A stretch of 64,000 nt of DNA from Berghia stephanieae (taxonomy: Eukaryota > Mollusca > Gastropoda > Nudibranchia > Aeolidiidae), in the NCBI GenBank assembly GCA_034508935.3, contig CM067444.1, positions 61,701,718-61,765,717 on the forward strand. The letters run 5' to 3'. Below the pieces are notes generated by a model. That model had not been told where the DNA came from. It was given only the letters and a program-made list of their open reading frames with translations, and ran no database searches. The position numbers and the translations under genes were made by a program. Below are positions 1-33,805 of the stretch, piece after piece (within the stretch, counting starts at the first letter, position 1; the number at the start of each line of letters is the position of its first letter).

Positions 1-130
1 CGGCTGACACCTGAGTTAGCTCGAAACATACTCTAAAGATAAATTTTATTAATGTTTTTATGTTTTTATTTATTTATTTATTTATTTTATAAAATAATAA
101 TTTTTGTTGTTGTTGTTTATTTTTTTTCAG

Positions 131-19260
<19,130 letters not shown>

Positions 19261-19539
19261 GTAAGTTTCTGTCAAGTTTATTTAAAGAATTATTTTGTAT
19301 ATTTCTTTACTCTTATACATATTCTATTCATTCAAGAAAAGTTTTATTTCTTTTATCTTACTTCTATATACACTATTGTTTTTAAATTTTGGTGTGTAGA
19401 CTTTTTGTATATTATACTACACACGGAGAACAAAAATTGTGACAAAACATTCAAATACATTTTACTCTTTGTTTGAAGGCCTGGTACAGTCAAAGAGACT
19501 ATCCAAAACATTCATTACTATAATCAAGCTTAACTAAGA

Positions 19540-19793
<254 letters not shown>

Positions 19794-20121
19794 TTAACAA
19801 TATAATAATGTAATTTATTTATATAGCGCCTGTCCCATACTAGCTCTAGGCACTCAATAGACAACTTTTAAATTTGTGTTGTTGAAATGTGTGCGTCCAT
19901 AATTTCAGAAAAGAAGCAAGCTTTGGGTATTTAAAAATTCACTCATTTGACGCATTAAAAATAACACCTAGTATGAAATTTAATATGTTTGACAAATCAT
20001 TATACTAAAAGAATGGAAAAAAACAATGTTTATTTCACTCAGTTGACTCATTAAACTTGACACACAATATGAATTTTGATATATTTCACACAGCCGTTTA
20101 TTACACTAGAAATCTTTCACT

Positions 20122-20300
20122 TTAGTTTACTACCGCCTCACCCCCAATGGGAACGACCCACCGTCGATGACGGGGAGACCACCGTGTGGTTACGTCATAA
20201 CAGATGTCCAGAACGTGAGAACTGGCCTATATTTATCCCTGCCAGTAGAATGCACCGCTTGGATTTCATTGTCAGTCAGGCTATAGGACAGATTTCGTAA
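20122..20300 (+). CDS. Possible alternative 3' exon of the RPTP gene
   Basis: A markedly GC-richer, high-complexity block after AAATCTTTCACTTTAG. In phase with exon 12 (g+tt) it is open for 56 codons (starting VYYRLTPNGNDPPSM) to a TAG at 20289-20291. A second frame is open from 20076 and ends GQIS-stop at 20300. I cannot tell which frame, if either, is translated. No known domain is recognised. An AATAAA lies near 20625. It may be an alternative C-terminus or a decayed exon. Confidence 0.4.
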
Positions 20301-20754
20301 AATCGTTCATTTTTACACTGCAATTGCTGACCATACACTTCTTCTATATTTTTCTATTTTATATGGATATAACGGCCACATTTTCATCTTCAAGACGCAA
20401 TTATTTTATTGATATCAAGAAATGGTGAGTATACTTTATTCTTTCTTGAAAAATGTATATTTTTCTATTTAAAATTAACCAGAAAAATATTTTTAATTGT
20501 TTAAAAAATTCAAATTGATGTTATCTGAGTTTTGTTACCCTAACACATGGTAGTAAATATAAGAGTAATAATCTACTTTTAATATAGCATTTATTTCACC
20601 GATTTGTAATGACAGGTTTCTGCACAATAAATGTGTAAACACACCTTGTCTAATTCTTTGTTGGCTAACAAAATAGTCCCGTATGCAGACAAACTCCAGA
20701 GACATAAGAACACGAGTCCAATGGTGATGATAACGTTGTTGTTGTTGTTGTTTT

Positions 20755-21028
<274 letters not shown>

Positions 21029-21062
21029 CTAAAACTCATGTACGCACATTTTTAGCACGGAA

Positions 21063-21831
21063 CGATTTTTATTGCATTGAACTTTGAACCTATAACTTTC
21101 ACACCGATTTGCCATTCCGTCTTCACGATTCGCACCTTCGCTCGATATTCTTCTACATCGCCCGTTGATACAGTCAACGGGCGTGAGAAAAGAGGGTAGA
21201 TAGATATATTATGACATCATCAAAAAGCGATGTAATCAAAGGTGGCGGATGATTGTGTAACATCAAAAGCCCGGTGGACTGCGCTACAAGGCCGAAGTTT
21301 CGAGGGGATATGTGATTTGAGTGGGAGGGGCTTATTTGACTTTGCCGATGACCGACTGGTGGACGATTGAAATTATAATTGTCCTTTTTCAGCAGCCAAT
21401 TGGAAATGGGTAATTGTAAACATCTGATTGGCACTCGATGGATAGAAAGCAGTTTGGAGGTCATGGGATGAAATTGCTGGAGAGGTGGAGTAAAGTTGAA
21501 ATGAATTGAAAGTAATTTGGGGCGTTGTCTAGGTGACAAATAAGACTCTCGCAGAGCAGTGATAAATCCATTTTTTTGGCCGCAAATGCTACAGTAAACT
21601 TCTTTCTCTATCTTATTTTTGCTAAAAATATTTCAGAGTGGGTATATAGGCGGATTTCATTTTGAATAACGGGCATTTAGAACTATATTTTAAAGGAAAA
21701 TTATTACGTTATTATTATTAGCAGGCATCTAGGCGATCACTATCGTATTATTACTAACAATCAATAATATTATTATAACTCTTATTATTACAAGTCTTCT
21801 TCTTCTTCTTATTATTATTATCATCATCATC

Positions 21832-21863
<32 letters not shown>

Positions 21864-22340
21864 TATCATTATCAATAATAACTAATGATTTTTTTTTCTT
21901 TACTCAGATGAATGGTCATACTGAAAACAAGCATTGTCTCAATGCAAATGGACTCTGCCGAATAAGCTGTGAAAGGGCTCAAATGAGATATGTGGTTAAA
22001 AAACATTTCATGCAAACTGCTCCAGAATTAGCAAGTGAAGTTCCACCGGTGGATAAAAAGAAAACAGAACGTTGGTTGATTAATTAGATGCTGTTTCTGT
22101 GACATGTAACAATCAGCTGTTCCTTAAAATAATCGTGAGGTTTTACGTATGTTAATAAAAAGTATAAAGATATGTTAAGATCTATACAAATCTCAGAGGA
22201 ATACTATAACTTATTTTTACCTATGATTGTCAATTTATTTAAAAATAACAGATCATTTTGATTATCTGATCATTAATCCTCTCCCCTCCCCCTTCCCGTC
22301 CTTTTCAATGCGTTTATCACGATTTTTTATTGTCAAAAAA
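21063..22340 (+). repeat. Local duplication, unit 1
   Basis: Aligns by eye with 23055-24245 over most of its length. Shared blocks include TTGAACTTTGAACCTATAAC, CTTCACGATTCGCACC, GCAGCCAATTGGAAATGGG, AATTTGGGGCGTTG, TTTGGCCGCAAATG and ATCTATACAAA. It is preceded by a (GA)n tract, like unit 2. It alone carries the block 21890-22170, including the 59-codon ORF. Confidence 0.88.
21908..22087 (+). CDS. Small ORF behind a strong splice acceptor, unrecognised
   Basis: A 59-codon ORF starting MNGHTENKHCLNANGLCR and ending KKKTERWLIN directly follows TTTTTTTCTTTACTCAG. It could be a terminal exon of another transcript. Spliced from RPTP exon 12 (phase 1) it would instead give only DEWSY-stop. It lies inside the first unit of the local duplication (21063-22340) and is absent from the second unit. 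No function can be assigned. Confidence 0.25.
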   Translation: MNGHTENKHCLNANGLCRISCERAQMRYVVKKHFMQTAPELASEVPPVDKKKTERWLIN

Positions 22341-22363
22341 TGGATATTATTTATTTTTTACTA

Positions 22364-22583
<220 letters not shown>

Positions 22584-22805
22584 ATTACAGTGGTGATCAA
22601 GAGTAAGATAAATGCACTGATATTTTATGATTATTACTAGTATTAGTATTACATCGATATCACGTGTTTCAACTGATTCACAATGATCATTTCTGTTATC
22701 CACGATGCTTCGGTTGTTCAATAAGCAGACCATTTTCAACAAATTTCCATTTTAAATAGTATTAGCTATCTGGTCGGCGTCCTTTTTTTTTTTTTGTCGC
22801 AGCAC

Positions 22806-22970
<165 letters not shown>

Positions 22971-23054
22971 TTGGTGTACATAAAACTAATTTATGCAACG
23001 TTTTACCACGAAATAATTTTCATTTTACCACCTCAGTTTAATCTCTCATCAGTT

Positions 23055-24245
<1,191 letters not shown>

Positions 24246-24249
24246 GCTG

Positions 24250-25250
24250 TACAGGTGAGCGGATATCTCAACAATGCTTCATTACAAAACGACTTTGATT
24301 ATATATTTCTACTCTGTGAATATTGATGATTATTGCAGTATTTCTCATTTATTTGTATAAACTCAGATAACTATGTAATTTTTGATTATATCGTTTGAAG
24401 TAATTAAAATTTCTGACCCATTTTTATGGTTATTTCCTATAAAATCTATTCCCAAATGATCTACTAAAATTATATCGAATAAAAGTATGTAAATCACTAG
24501 TTATGACTCTAAAATATCTTATTGCAACATCTAATAGCCTCTTTACTACGCCACTTTGAACTTGAGAAAAAAATCATCAAAATAGGAAAAATTTCTCAGT
24601 CTCCATTTCGGCACAGGCCGTGACTCGCCGTCTGTTATGAACTGGCGTCCGGCAAAATTTACCTGTCGAACTAAAGTGAAAGCAGTAAACGGCTGTGTTC
24701 ACAATTCATTATACTCTTATAAGGCATTTTACCATTAAATTTAAATTGAAAAAAAAAGATATTTTGCTCTTTCTCTTTAATTAATTTTTTAAAAATTATT
24801 TTTTTTTTGTTTTTTTTTTAATTTATAAAAGTGTAGTTATTTTTTAACCATTTTGTACAGTGTGACCCACTGCCTGTTGGGATGGTGGGAAAGCTAAAGA
24901 TTGAATCTATAGTCAAAATGATTAAACGTGGTTACTTTCAGTGTTCTATTGTGGGGAAATGGGTGTCGTTTCTCAAAGGGAGAAAAAAATAAATGAAAAT
25001 TTCAACTTTCTGTTCATTTTAACTTTAATATCACTCTTAAGGACATCTAGGTTAATCCTGCCATAATACCGTTTAGAGACGATTGGTCACAAATTATGAA
25101 TAATTATTCTGTATTGGAACTTTTTTTTTTGTATGTGTGTGTGTTTGCTGGTTTTATCCTCACACTTTTGTTTATTAATACATGTTTATATATATTGTAC
25201 TTACTACCTTTTGTTTATAATTTGTTTTCATTCTCCCTTCACCTCATTCG
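24250..25250. other. Unique AT-rich stretch upstream of the 25257 exon
   Basis: No repeat family or coding pattern recognised. A GC-richer patch at 24604-24700 (CAGGCCGTGACTCGCCGTCT) has no long open frame. Confidence 0.5.
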
Positions 25251-25256
25251 TCCTAG

Positions 25257-25289
25257 ATTTTGATGAGACTAGTTTAAATGACACCAATG
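25257..25289 (+). CDS. Probable 33-nt RPTP tail microexon
   Basis: A long pyrimidine tract ending CATTCGTCCTAG precedes it and GTAATC follows. In phase 1 from exon 12 it encodes DFDETSLNDTN and leaves phase 1 again, exactly the phase taken up by the 29955 exon. The acidic, Ser/Thr-rich sequence suits a cytoplasmic tail. The call rests on splice signals and phase only. Confidence 0.45.
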
Positions 25290-25440
25290 GTAATCCTTGC
25301 ATGCTGAACATGTATATCGTTACAATACAATTATCACAGCCACACCAGCCTTTTACTGATGTCTAATGATATCAACATGCCTTTTCCTTTACCTTACAGT
25401 TTGGGGAATTAATTTGGACTAAATTTTACTAATTGTTGTC

Positions 25441-25695
25441 CAGACCTGTCCTGTACTACGAAAAATTCGTAGAATTACGAATTGTTGGCTCCGGCTGCAG
25501 AGCTTCAAATGTGTCTTTGACTCAATAAATCTTATGGAAAAAGAAAGTGTCATTCAGGACAAACCTTCATTTAGGACTTTGGAGAATTTTAAAATCAAGC
25601 TGAGGGCAAATTATGATTTGCAAAGCTATTTAATTGGGACTTTTCTTTTTTCTTAGGGAACTACGAATTTCTGAAATTTCAAGTTGGCAGCTCTG
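25441..25695 (+). mobile_element. MITE-3 copy
   Basis: Left end CAGACCTGTCCTGTACTACG then AAAAATTCGTAG; right end TTTCAAGTTGGCAGCTCTG. Interior CTTTGACTCAATAAATCTT is shared with the 31709 copy. Confidence 0.75.
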
Positions 25696-25794
25696 GTTAT
25701 CAAAACGATTTTCAGCTCCTTTCAATTTAAATAAATATATAAACTCATACAATAAATAAATAAGCATATGAATAAATAGAAATAGTTTACTTGG

Positions 25795-26035
25795 GGATCT
25801 TTTCCAGGGGAAGACTTGAATATCCCAGATGTTTGCCACAGTGAAGCACAAAAAAAATAAATTAAAAGGCCAAATTGACTTAATGAAGATCAGGGGGGGG
25901 GGGGGGGGGGGGGGGGGAATTGAACTGGGTGTGTGGTGACTTGTTGAAGGTCACATGGATCAAACAGGGTAATTGAACTCTGTAGCTTCTGGCAGTAAAG
26001 CAAAGACCAAAACCAATGTACCGTGCTGCCTGCTA
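25795..26035 (-). mobile_element. SINE-E (CORE-like), diverged, split by a poly(G) run
   Basis: GGGGAAGACTTGAATATCCC, GGTGACTTGTTGAAGGTCAC and AAAGCAAAGACC correspond to the better copies at 33806 and 63755. A 25-base G-run (25893-25917) interrupts it. Confidence 0.65.
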
Positions 26036-26550
26036 GGGATGACACATTTAGCATTATGAACATGGCTGTTAAAATATGAAAAAGTAAATTATGTTGTGTG
26101 AAGTACACATTAATGCTGTGGAAAAACAAAAAACAATCTAAAATCCACTCTGAAGCTACATTAGGGCAAGAAGTCATGATGTCACACCATCCTCTCTTCC
26201 GGTTCAAAACTCCTTGGAAGTGTGTAACCAGTCCTCTGGAGGACTAACAATGAATAGGTTACATAGGTATTTGACGACTAGCATATATTTAGACTAGAAA
26301 ATAAGATATCAACACTTTGAAACCAGAAGATCAGCTACACAAGGTTTGTTTCCAGTCGTCTGGAAGAGTGGTTTTACACTTCCAATGAGATTGGAACCAG
26401 TATTTTGTCACATCACCCTTTTGTTCCCTATTCGACTTTCCTACACCCCAGCACTCCTACTTCACCTATTCCAATTCCCACACCATGCAATCCCACAACC
26501 TCATATTTTCATGTAATTTTATTTCTTTTAAAGACAATATTGCACTCATT

Positions 26551-26770
26551 GATGATGAGAAAAATAGGGTATGAAGACGTGCCAGATGAAAACAGAGAAT
26601 AAAATGTCACAGAGTCAGTGCCAAACTCAGGATCAAATTGACGCGACACCCTCTGCCTGGCCATGAGGCAGGGTATCGTGTCATGGGTTCCTGAGTTTGG
26701 CACTGTCCCCGTGATTTTTTATTCTCTTTTTCATCTGGCACACCTCCATACCCTATTTTTTTCCTCATCA
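26551..26770. mobile_element. Foldback palindrome 4 (arms about 105 bp)
   Basis: Arms 26551-26659 and about 26667-26770 are imperfect inverted repeats (TGCCAAACTCAGGATCA against its complement GGTTCCTGAGTTTGGCA; ATAGGGTATGAAG against CTCCATACCCTAT). A small inner hairpin GCCTGGCCATGAGGC forms the tip. Confidence 0.8.
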
Positions 26771-27026
26771 TTATTGATACAAGTGCCCGCTGTACACTTT
26801 TTTAGAAATTTTTTTGCACTCATTATTGTTTTGTGAAATATTTGTGAAATGGTGAACTTAACAAAAGAAAAGGAAAAAAAAACCCCAGAAAAAACAACAA
26901 ACAAAACTCATAAGCTTTAGTAAAACACAGTATGAACAAAAACTGAACTGAAGCATTTAACAAGGGGTTCCTACCCAAAATAAACACTGGACATATCATT
27001 TTCATATCTGACACCCATAAAAAAAA

Positions 27027-27292
27027 AAGTAGTCCTTCAGAGCCATTGGACCCAAGGAGCTGGAGTTTATCCTGGTTTCTAAAGCATGAAATGGACAATA
27101 GCAATTGCTAACTATCCTTTGGATAGGATGCTAGTCTATTGCAAAGTACTTTCCACCAAATCTAATAGACTCAGCTACCATTCACTCCTGGGTTTACAGG
27201 GGGGGGGGTCCAAAAACTGCACCCAGAATCGATCTCAGTCCCTTTGCGTGGAAAACAAGTGCTCTACAAACTGAGCTATCGAGACCCCATGA
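27027..27292 (-). mobile_element. SINE-B copy, reverse orientation
   Basis: Starts AAGTAGTCCTTCAGAGCC (the 3' end of the family) and finishes with the complement of the tRNA-like head (AAACTGAGCTATCGAGACCC). Near full length, with a G-run insertion. Confidence 0.88.
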
Positions 27293-27419
27293 CACCCTTA
27301 AAGCTCTAATATAATTTCTTTTGCGGCAGTGTCAACAAATACCCTTTCATACCGGATTGGATTACTGTGATAAATTGTGAATAAAGAGCCTTGTCAAGGA
27401 CTCGGGTTTGCACCAATAA

Positions 27420-27990
27420 CACAGACCAATCTTCAATCTTCAATGGCTTGTATTTGCAAAAGGCCCCCCATGGGCCCATCACTGCAAATGTTCAGTTAAA
27501 GATTACTTTGACGAGCAAAGCATTCAAAACTGTTTTAAAAGTTTCCAAGCATTCAACGTTCGTTAAGTCCGGTGGCAGACATTCCAGTCATTTATTGTTC
27601 GTGGGAAAAAGCTGTGTTTGTATGTGTCTGTTCTTGTAAATGGTTGTATGTATTTTGGTGCATTGTATCTACGTTTAGCGTACCTATCTGATTTGCTTTT
27701 TATGTAGTTTGGGATATGGTGGGTGAGTTTGGGTCGTTGATGATTTTGTGTAAAGTAACAATCGGGATACCTTGCACCGGTTTTTCAATGGTTTCATTCA
27801 AGTAACTGTAGGGAGGACGTCACAAAGTGTTATAGATGTAGTTAGCACTACCCCGCAAAGCCAGTCGTTTAGCACGGCCTAAATATTTAATCTGACAAAA
27901 ATTACTCTTACAATAAAGGGACGTTCTGCTCAGAAAGTAACGAGGAATCTCTAGTGATGAGCACATTTCAGAAAAACGGTGCCTGATCTC
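27420..27990 (-). mobile_element. LINE 3' end (CR1/L2/Rex-like RT tail), decayed
   Basis: The minus strand encodes YKHSFFPRTINDWNVCH, the diagnostic 'Y.(H)SFFPRTI.(D)WN.LP' end of CR1/L2-type open reading frame 2. It is preceded by RAKRLALRGSANYIYNTL-like sequence and followed by GATGGGCCCATGGGGGGCCT, a typical 3' end. Stops and frame changes show it is old and 5'-truncated. Confidence 0.8.
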
Positions 27991-28146
27991 ATTGCATTTA
28001 CATCATTGTCTTTGCTAGATCTTCATTTTATCAATTCTAGTTATTTAGTTCAATACAATGGGTGATAAAGAGGAATTGGAATGAATAGGTTAGAAGTTGA
28101 GATCTCTTTCATCTACGATAGACATCATATCCTTGAGAAAGTATCA

Positions 28147-28334
28147 TGGAGAGAACGATAAAGGGAGTAAATGTGACTCATATATATAAGGGAACAGCAC
28201 AAAACAAAGTTAGTTTCGGCCTTTGGCCTTTTTCAAGTAAAAACAACTTGAAAAAGGCCAAAGGCCGAAACGAAATTTGTTTTGTGTTGTTCCCTTATTT
28301 ATGAGTCACATTTACTCACTTTATCTTTCTCTCC
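28147..28334. mobile_element. Foldback palindrome 5 (arms about 88 bp)
   Basis: Left arm 28147-28238 and right arm 28247-28334 are close inverted repeats with an 8-bp spacer. The core is TTTCGGCCTTTGGCCTTTTT and its complement. The right arm reads CTTGAAAAAGGCC-AAA-GGCCGAAACG, again a stem followed by GAAAC. Confidence 0.88.
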
Positions 28335-28560
28335 ATCTTATTGACTCATTTAGGCACCTCTAGTTTTTCATCTTACCATGCTTTACTGCTTGTATCCGAT
28401 GTGAACAGTATTGGAGGTTCCAAGCATGCTTTGAAGTTTGTTTAAATCAATTTTGCATTTGTCACTTTGTTAACAATGCTAAAGCTATTTATATTTTGAC
28501 ATTACCTCTACTTTTTATTTTATGCATTTTGTTTTTTCTTTGTTGGTTATTTTACATAGC

Positions 28561-28949
<389 letters not shown>

Positions 28950-29231
28950 AATATCATTTTATTTTTATTTTTTTTCCAAAGCTCAGCTTCACATTTTATT
29001 TATTCTGTTGTTTGATATGTACCCAATGTATAGCCTCTATCAAATTCTCCACCCAAACTCATTCCTCCTGGTATTATATTTCCATTAGTAGTTGACAGAT
29101 CATTAACCCTCTCCTTACCAACCACAGGAAATTCGTCACATTCATTACGATGCAACCGACAATTGTCTCATTCTGATTTCTTTGGTACATCACAACATTT
29201 TAAAATGTAATTTTTGTTATAGCTATAAAAA

Positions 29232-29490
29232 CTTGGGCGGGGATCCTGATAGATCAGTTGGTAGAGCACTGACTTCACAATCAAAGGGACTGAGATGGTT
29301 CCCGGGTGCAGTCAAGATTTTTTTGGACCCCCGTGTCCACCCAGCAGTGATTGGATAGCTGGGTCTGTTAGATCTGGTGGAAAGTACTTTGTGATATAAT
29401 AGTGTCCTATCCAAATAGTAGTAGGCAATTTCTATTGTCTGTTTCACGCTATAGAAACTGGGATAAACTCCAACTATATGGGCCATTCCG
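29232..29490 (+). mobile_element. SINE-B copy
   Basis: TAGATCAGTTGGTAGAGCAC, GATGGTTCCCGGGTGCAG and TCCACCCAGCAGTGATTGG, ending GGCCATTCCGGCTCC. It lies 470 bp before the putative last RPTP exon. Confidence 0.87.
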
Positions 29491-29954
29491 GCTCCGAAAC
29501 TTGGCACTGTGTTCTTGATTAAGAAAATTCTATTTTTATATATTGGGTGGGTGTGAAGTTTCAGGGAAAATTCTTGAAATAGTTGGTAATGAGGGAGTTG
29601 ACAATAATATCAACCTACTTTATACTTAGGACCATCAACATCCTATTGTCTAAAAGTTTCCAGTCATTAATCTGCATAATTTACAATTCCATCTTCTGTG
29701 TTGTGTTGTTATTGTTCCCATGGAATGCCCTTCAATGTCTGATAGAATTCTTTCAGAAATATTATTATCATTCAGAAAAAATCCAAGAAACTTACAGCTA
29801 ATATTTATATGGTGTTATCGTGATCATCGTCATTGTCGTCATCCTCACCACAACCACCACCATCAACAGTGACTTTATAATTATTATAACTTTTTTTCTT
29901 TATCTATTCTCATATCTTCCCTACCTCCCCTATCTCCCCCAATCACCAAAACAG

Positions 29955-29986
29955 ATGACGAAGGAATTAATCTAGAAACATCTTAG
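29955..29986 (+). CDS. Probable terminal coding exon of the RPTP gene
   Basis: An excellent pyrimidine tract (about 29890-29945) leads to AAAACAG. In phase 1 the exon encodes DDEGINLETS followed by TAG. Joined after the 33-nt exon this gives a short acidic C-terminus. Moderately GC-rich unique sequence follows to about 30180 and looks like 3' UTR. The poly(A) site is not identified; AATAAA motifs occur near 30855 and 33396. Confidence 0.45.
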
Positions 29987-30545
29987 AGGGAGCCAACGAT
30001 AGACTAAATCATTGACACATCTGCCGTGTTCATCGTCCAGTCTTTTCATCTGTGCCGTCTCTCATTGCATTATACAGTGTTATGTGCCATGGCATGATGA
30101 CAAGAGTACATCATACAGCTAACCATCTATATGCCAATTGTCATTGTTACATACTCCCATGTTTTGTTTTGGATGTATGTGGCATTCCAACATTTATTTT
30201 ATGTGTGTGTGTGTGGGTGTGTGTGTTTGAGAGAGAGAGAGAAAGCGAGAGATGCTCTTTTGTTGGCCAAAAAAGAGATTCTCTTAATGCTAAATAGATG
30301 TACATAATAACACATATTTTTTTTATAACTATGATTGAGTACAACAGACAGGAGTGAAATTGCTGGCAGTGTTCATATTATAGTGTTTAAAGGAAAACAC
30401 AAAAACAACCAAACCAACCAACCATAAGTGTCACGACTGTATCACATGGGATTATGTCAGGGTGGACCAGATGCCAAAATAAGGGAATCTATAATTAAAA
30501 TGGTCTGAAATTTTATGAGATTTTACTTTTTTTGTGCTCTAAGAA

Positions 30546-30825
30546 CTACTAAATGTCATCAAAAGAAGGAAACTCAGTTTTTTCGGTCGCATATGCCGAA
30601 ACTGATGCACCCATATGAAAGATGTGGTACAGGAGAAAATGGAGGGCAAAGGAAGAAGAGGATGACTTAGGCCTAGTTATATTTTTTTTTAAATTCTAGA
30701 ATGGACAGAGATGAATGGAAGAGAGTTATACGATGCCATCAAGAGACGGGAGGAATGGGCAGACATTTGTCATCACAGAGTGTGGGCAGCCAATGTCAAT
30801 GAGGACGATGCTGGATAGTAAGTAA
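30546..30825 (+). mobile_element. LINE 3' end, heavily decayed
   Basis: The + strand encodes VIKRRKLSFFGRICRN, then KDVVQEKMEGKGRRGR, then fragments like EWTEMNGRELYDAIKRREEW. This matches the 'RRKL.(Y/F)FGH..R...EGKR.RGRP...W' RT tail in several frames. An old fragment. Confidence 0.75.
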
Positions 30826-31708
30826 GTGCTTGAAGATATAATATCCATTGCTGGCAATAAAACAGGCACGCGCAAAATCTCTTTCTTTTTTTTTTTTTAA
30901 TTAAGAAAGAAAAAATAACAAACTCTTGTATCATATTTATGATCATAAATTAAATTTCCAGCAACTTCTTTAGGATTAGGGCAGCTGACTCCATCATCAT
31001 GATGGTGACAAGCACTGCGCAGTGTTGTATACAATCAGTATGGCCAGGAATTGTTCATGGCTTGCTTCTGTCACGAATGAGTTTATCTTTATTTTGTAAC
31101 TGTATCAATTTTTGATCCCCTGGGTCACCCTGACATGATACCAGATAGAGCTGGTAGGTTACATATAAATTCATCCCCAATTTCCACAGTTCTTGATTTC
31201 GAAAGATTTTATTCTCACCTGTCATAAAAGTACCAAAGCATTTAATTGAGATTCACATTGTTTAAAGAGCTCATAATAATATATACTCCAATCAATACGT
31301 GGCATTGATGTCCATAATATATTCACCAGAAAATGATGTCAATAAAAATACTTTTTTCTGATATTTTCCCTCACAGCTGCCATTTTTATTTATGCACTCC
31401 CATTTTTCATTTCAAAACAATGATTTTGACAATTTCTCTTCTCTCTTTAAAAACTTAAAACATAGAGATTATTTACGATTATGTATGTATATGAAATATA
31501 TATTTATATTTGCAAATCTCCCTTAATTGTTTGAAAATTATTCTTATTGTTGTTGTTGTTTGTTTGAAATTTAAAAAATGATATTAACATCAATTGTTAT
31601 AGTAAAAAGTATGCATGATACTTATGATAGTATATGTATTTTTGGTATGATATTAGGTGTATCATCATTCTAATAAGAGTCATGTTATTCGATACGAATA
31701 TACATTTA

Positions 31709-31961
31709 CAGACTGCCTAGTACTACGAAAAATTCATAGAAATACCACTTTTTGGTTCCAGCTACAGAACTGTATAGGTTTCTTGACTCAATAAAGCTTG
31801 TTGAAAAGGAAGGTTTAGCTTCTTAGAGCCTATATTCAGGACATTGGAGCATTTTGGACCGTGCTTAGAGCAAATTATTTATTTCTGAAGACTTTTTCTT
31901 TTCTTTTTTTCCCCTTAAAAAACTATGCATTTTTGAAATTTCAAGTAGGGAGGCAGCTCTG
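31709..31961 (+). mobile_element. MITE-3 copy
   Basis: CAGACTGCCTAGTACTACGA at the left and TTTCAAGTAGGGAGGCAGCT at the right. Flanks TACATTTA and TGCATTTA suggest an imperfect 8-bp duplication. Confidence 0.75.
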
Positions 31962-31964
31962 CAT

Positions 31965-33048
31965 TTAGTAGTCCTATTGTCCATCAGGCATTTCAATCAA
32001 AATTCTTCATGATTGAGTTCGTTTTTGATGGAATCAAATTTTTGATGAGGTTTTTCAAATTTATTCTAGATCTGACATTTGGTTGGCTGGAAGGAAAAGC
32101 AGGCCGTCTCCCTTTATAAACAGATTTTTTTCGAAATTAATTGGGCTGCTTTATTTATAGCATATGTGTCAGTGCATGACATAATCATTCGGAAGGTGAA
32201 AATTTTGGATTTGCAGTTTTTTGCATCTTCTAAAAGAATATGCTTCCCAGAGCATTTTAATCTTTATTTGAAGTAAATCGGGTGATATTTTAATGAAGTT
32301 ATGGTCAGATGTATGGGAAAGGTATCCAGCAACTTTTCTCAAATTTCATGCTTTTTTATCTTGACCGGCTGTAAAAAAATATTAAGAAGTGAAATTAAGC
32401 TTTGAAATTTCCCGGAGATGTACAAAAAGGGTTGATTTAATCATTTATGACAAGAACTCTTTTAAAAAAATACAAATTGACCCTCTAACTGAACTTGTCA
32501 ATATCTCAGTTCAAACTTTTTTACCACCTGACTGATTATGTCATTCACTGTAACATATTATATTCACATCACCACATCTCACTTCATTCTCCTGACCGAG
32601 GTGGTCGTAGAGGAGACAAGAGATATGATTTGGCAGTATGGGCCCTCCATCCATCCATCCATCTATCCATCCATCCATCCAGATTTGTCCCCAGCTTTCC
32701 TTATTTGTGTTGGGCTGCCCATCCTTGTCCATTCCTTTACATAAATTATATTAGAACGAAGCCCTTTTCCTAAAAAAAACTTATACATTTTTAAAGATTA
32801 AGCTTAGACTTAAATAGTGAAAACAGGTGAAAAGATGAGTTATGAAATTGTTCTAAGAATCGTCCATTTAACAGAATGATTCTATCCATACTTCAAATGA
32901 AACATTAAAATTAGTTACATAGGTGTTAGTATTTTATCATGCTAATTGTTGCTATTCTTAATGTTTTTACATAAGTAACTGACAATCTTTTTCTTGTTGT
33001 TGATTTGGTTGTCAAGGTCCTAATGTATTTGTCTGTGATATGATATAG

Positions 33049-33090
<42 letters not shown>

Positions 33091-33800
33091 GTTATCATCC
33101 TGTACATAGATGTATCATACAATATAATACACATATAGGTTATTTGTTGATATAATATATAAATCTGGCAATTGATAGCATTTTTTTTTTCCATTTTGAA
33201 TTGCATTATGTGATTTAGATAGAGACATTTAACAAATCTTTTTTTTTTAAAAGTGGTATTATAGTTTTATTGTTGACATTATTATTATTATTATTAGACT
33301 ATCAGAAAAGTATCATATTATCTATTTCTTTTTCTGCTGCACTTTGACAGTAGTATGGAATCCCACTGAGTCAGTTTATTTGAAGAAGAAGAAGAATAAA
33401 GCGACAGTATTGGTAAAACTTGTTTAGTCGTTGTTTTGATTCGAGCCTCTAAGACACTATGGAGTAGAATGATTAAAAACATTTTTGATATTTATTGTTA
33501 ATGGCCAGTGTATTTAAATCATTTAGTTTATGATTGAAATCAATTTTTAAAACGTTTTCTTTAGTGTTATGTCAATTTATTTTGTCACAAACTATTCCTG
33601 TCCAACAACCTTTTGTCAGGAAATGGTATTATATTTGGGTGAGCCGCATTTTAAAATAATGATTTAAAGTGACAAGAAATGAGAGATTTTAGTGTGGGGT
33701 TGTTTAATTGTTTGGTTTTTGTCACTCTAAGCAGATAGAATATTTATTGTCTTGCTTAGATAAAACACATAGAATGAAGACAAGTTTTATAGATAAAAAG
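31965..33800. other. Non-coding AT-rich stretch
   Basis: Contains a short (ATCC)n tract at 32650-32690 and an (ATT)n tract at 33047-33092. The segment 32598-32640 (GAGGTGGTCGTAGAGGAGAC) is GC-richer but I could not assign it. It may include 3' UTR of the RPTP gene. Confidence 0.5.
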
Positions 33801-33805
33801 AATAA

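Noticed and set aside
21174-21539. 121-codon minus-strand ORF in duplication unit 1
   Set aside because: The homologous region of unit 2 has different frames and stops; no conserved protein signal.
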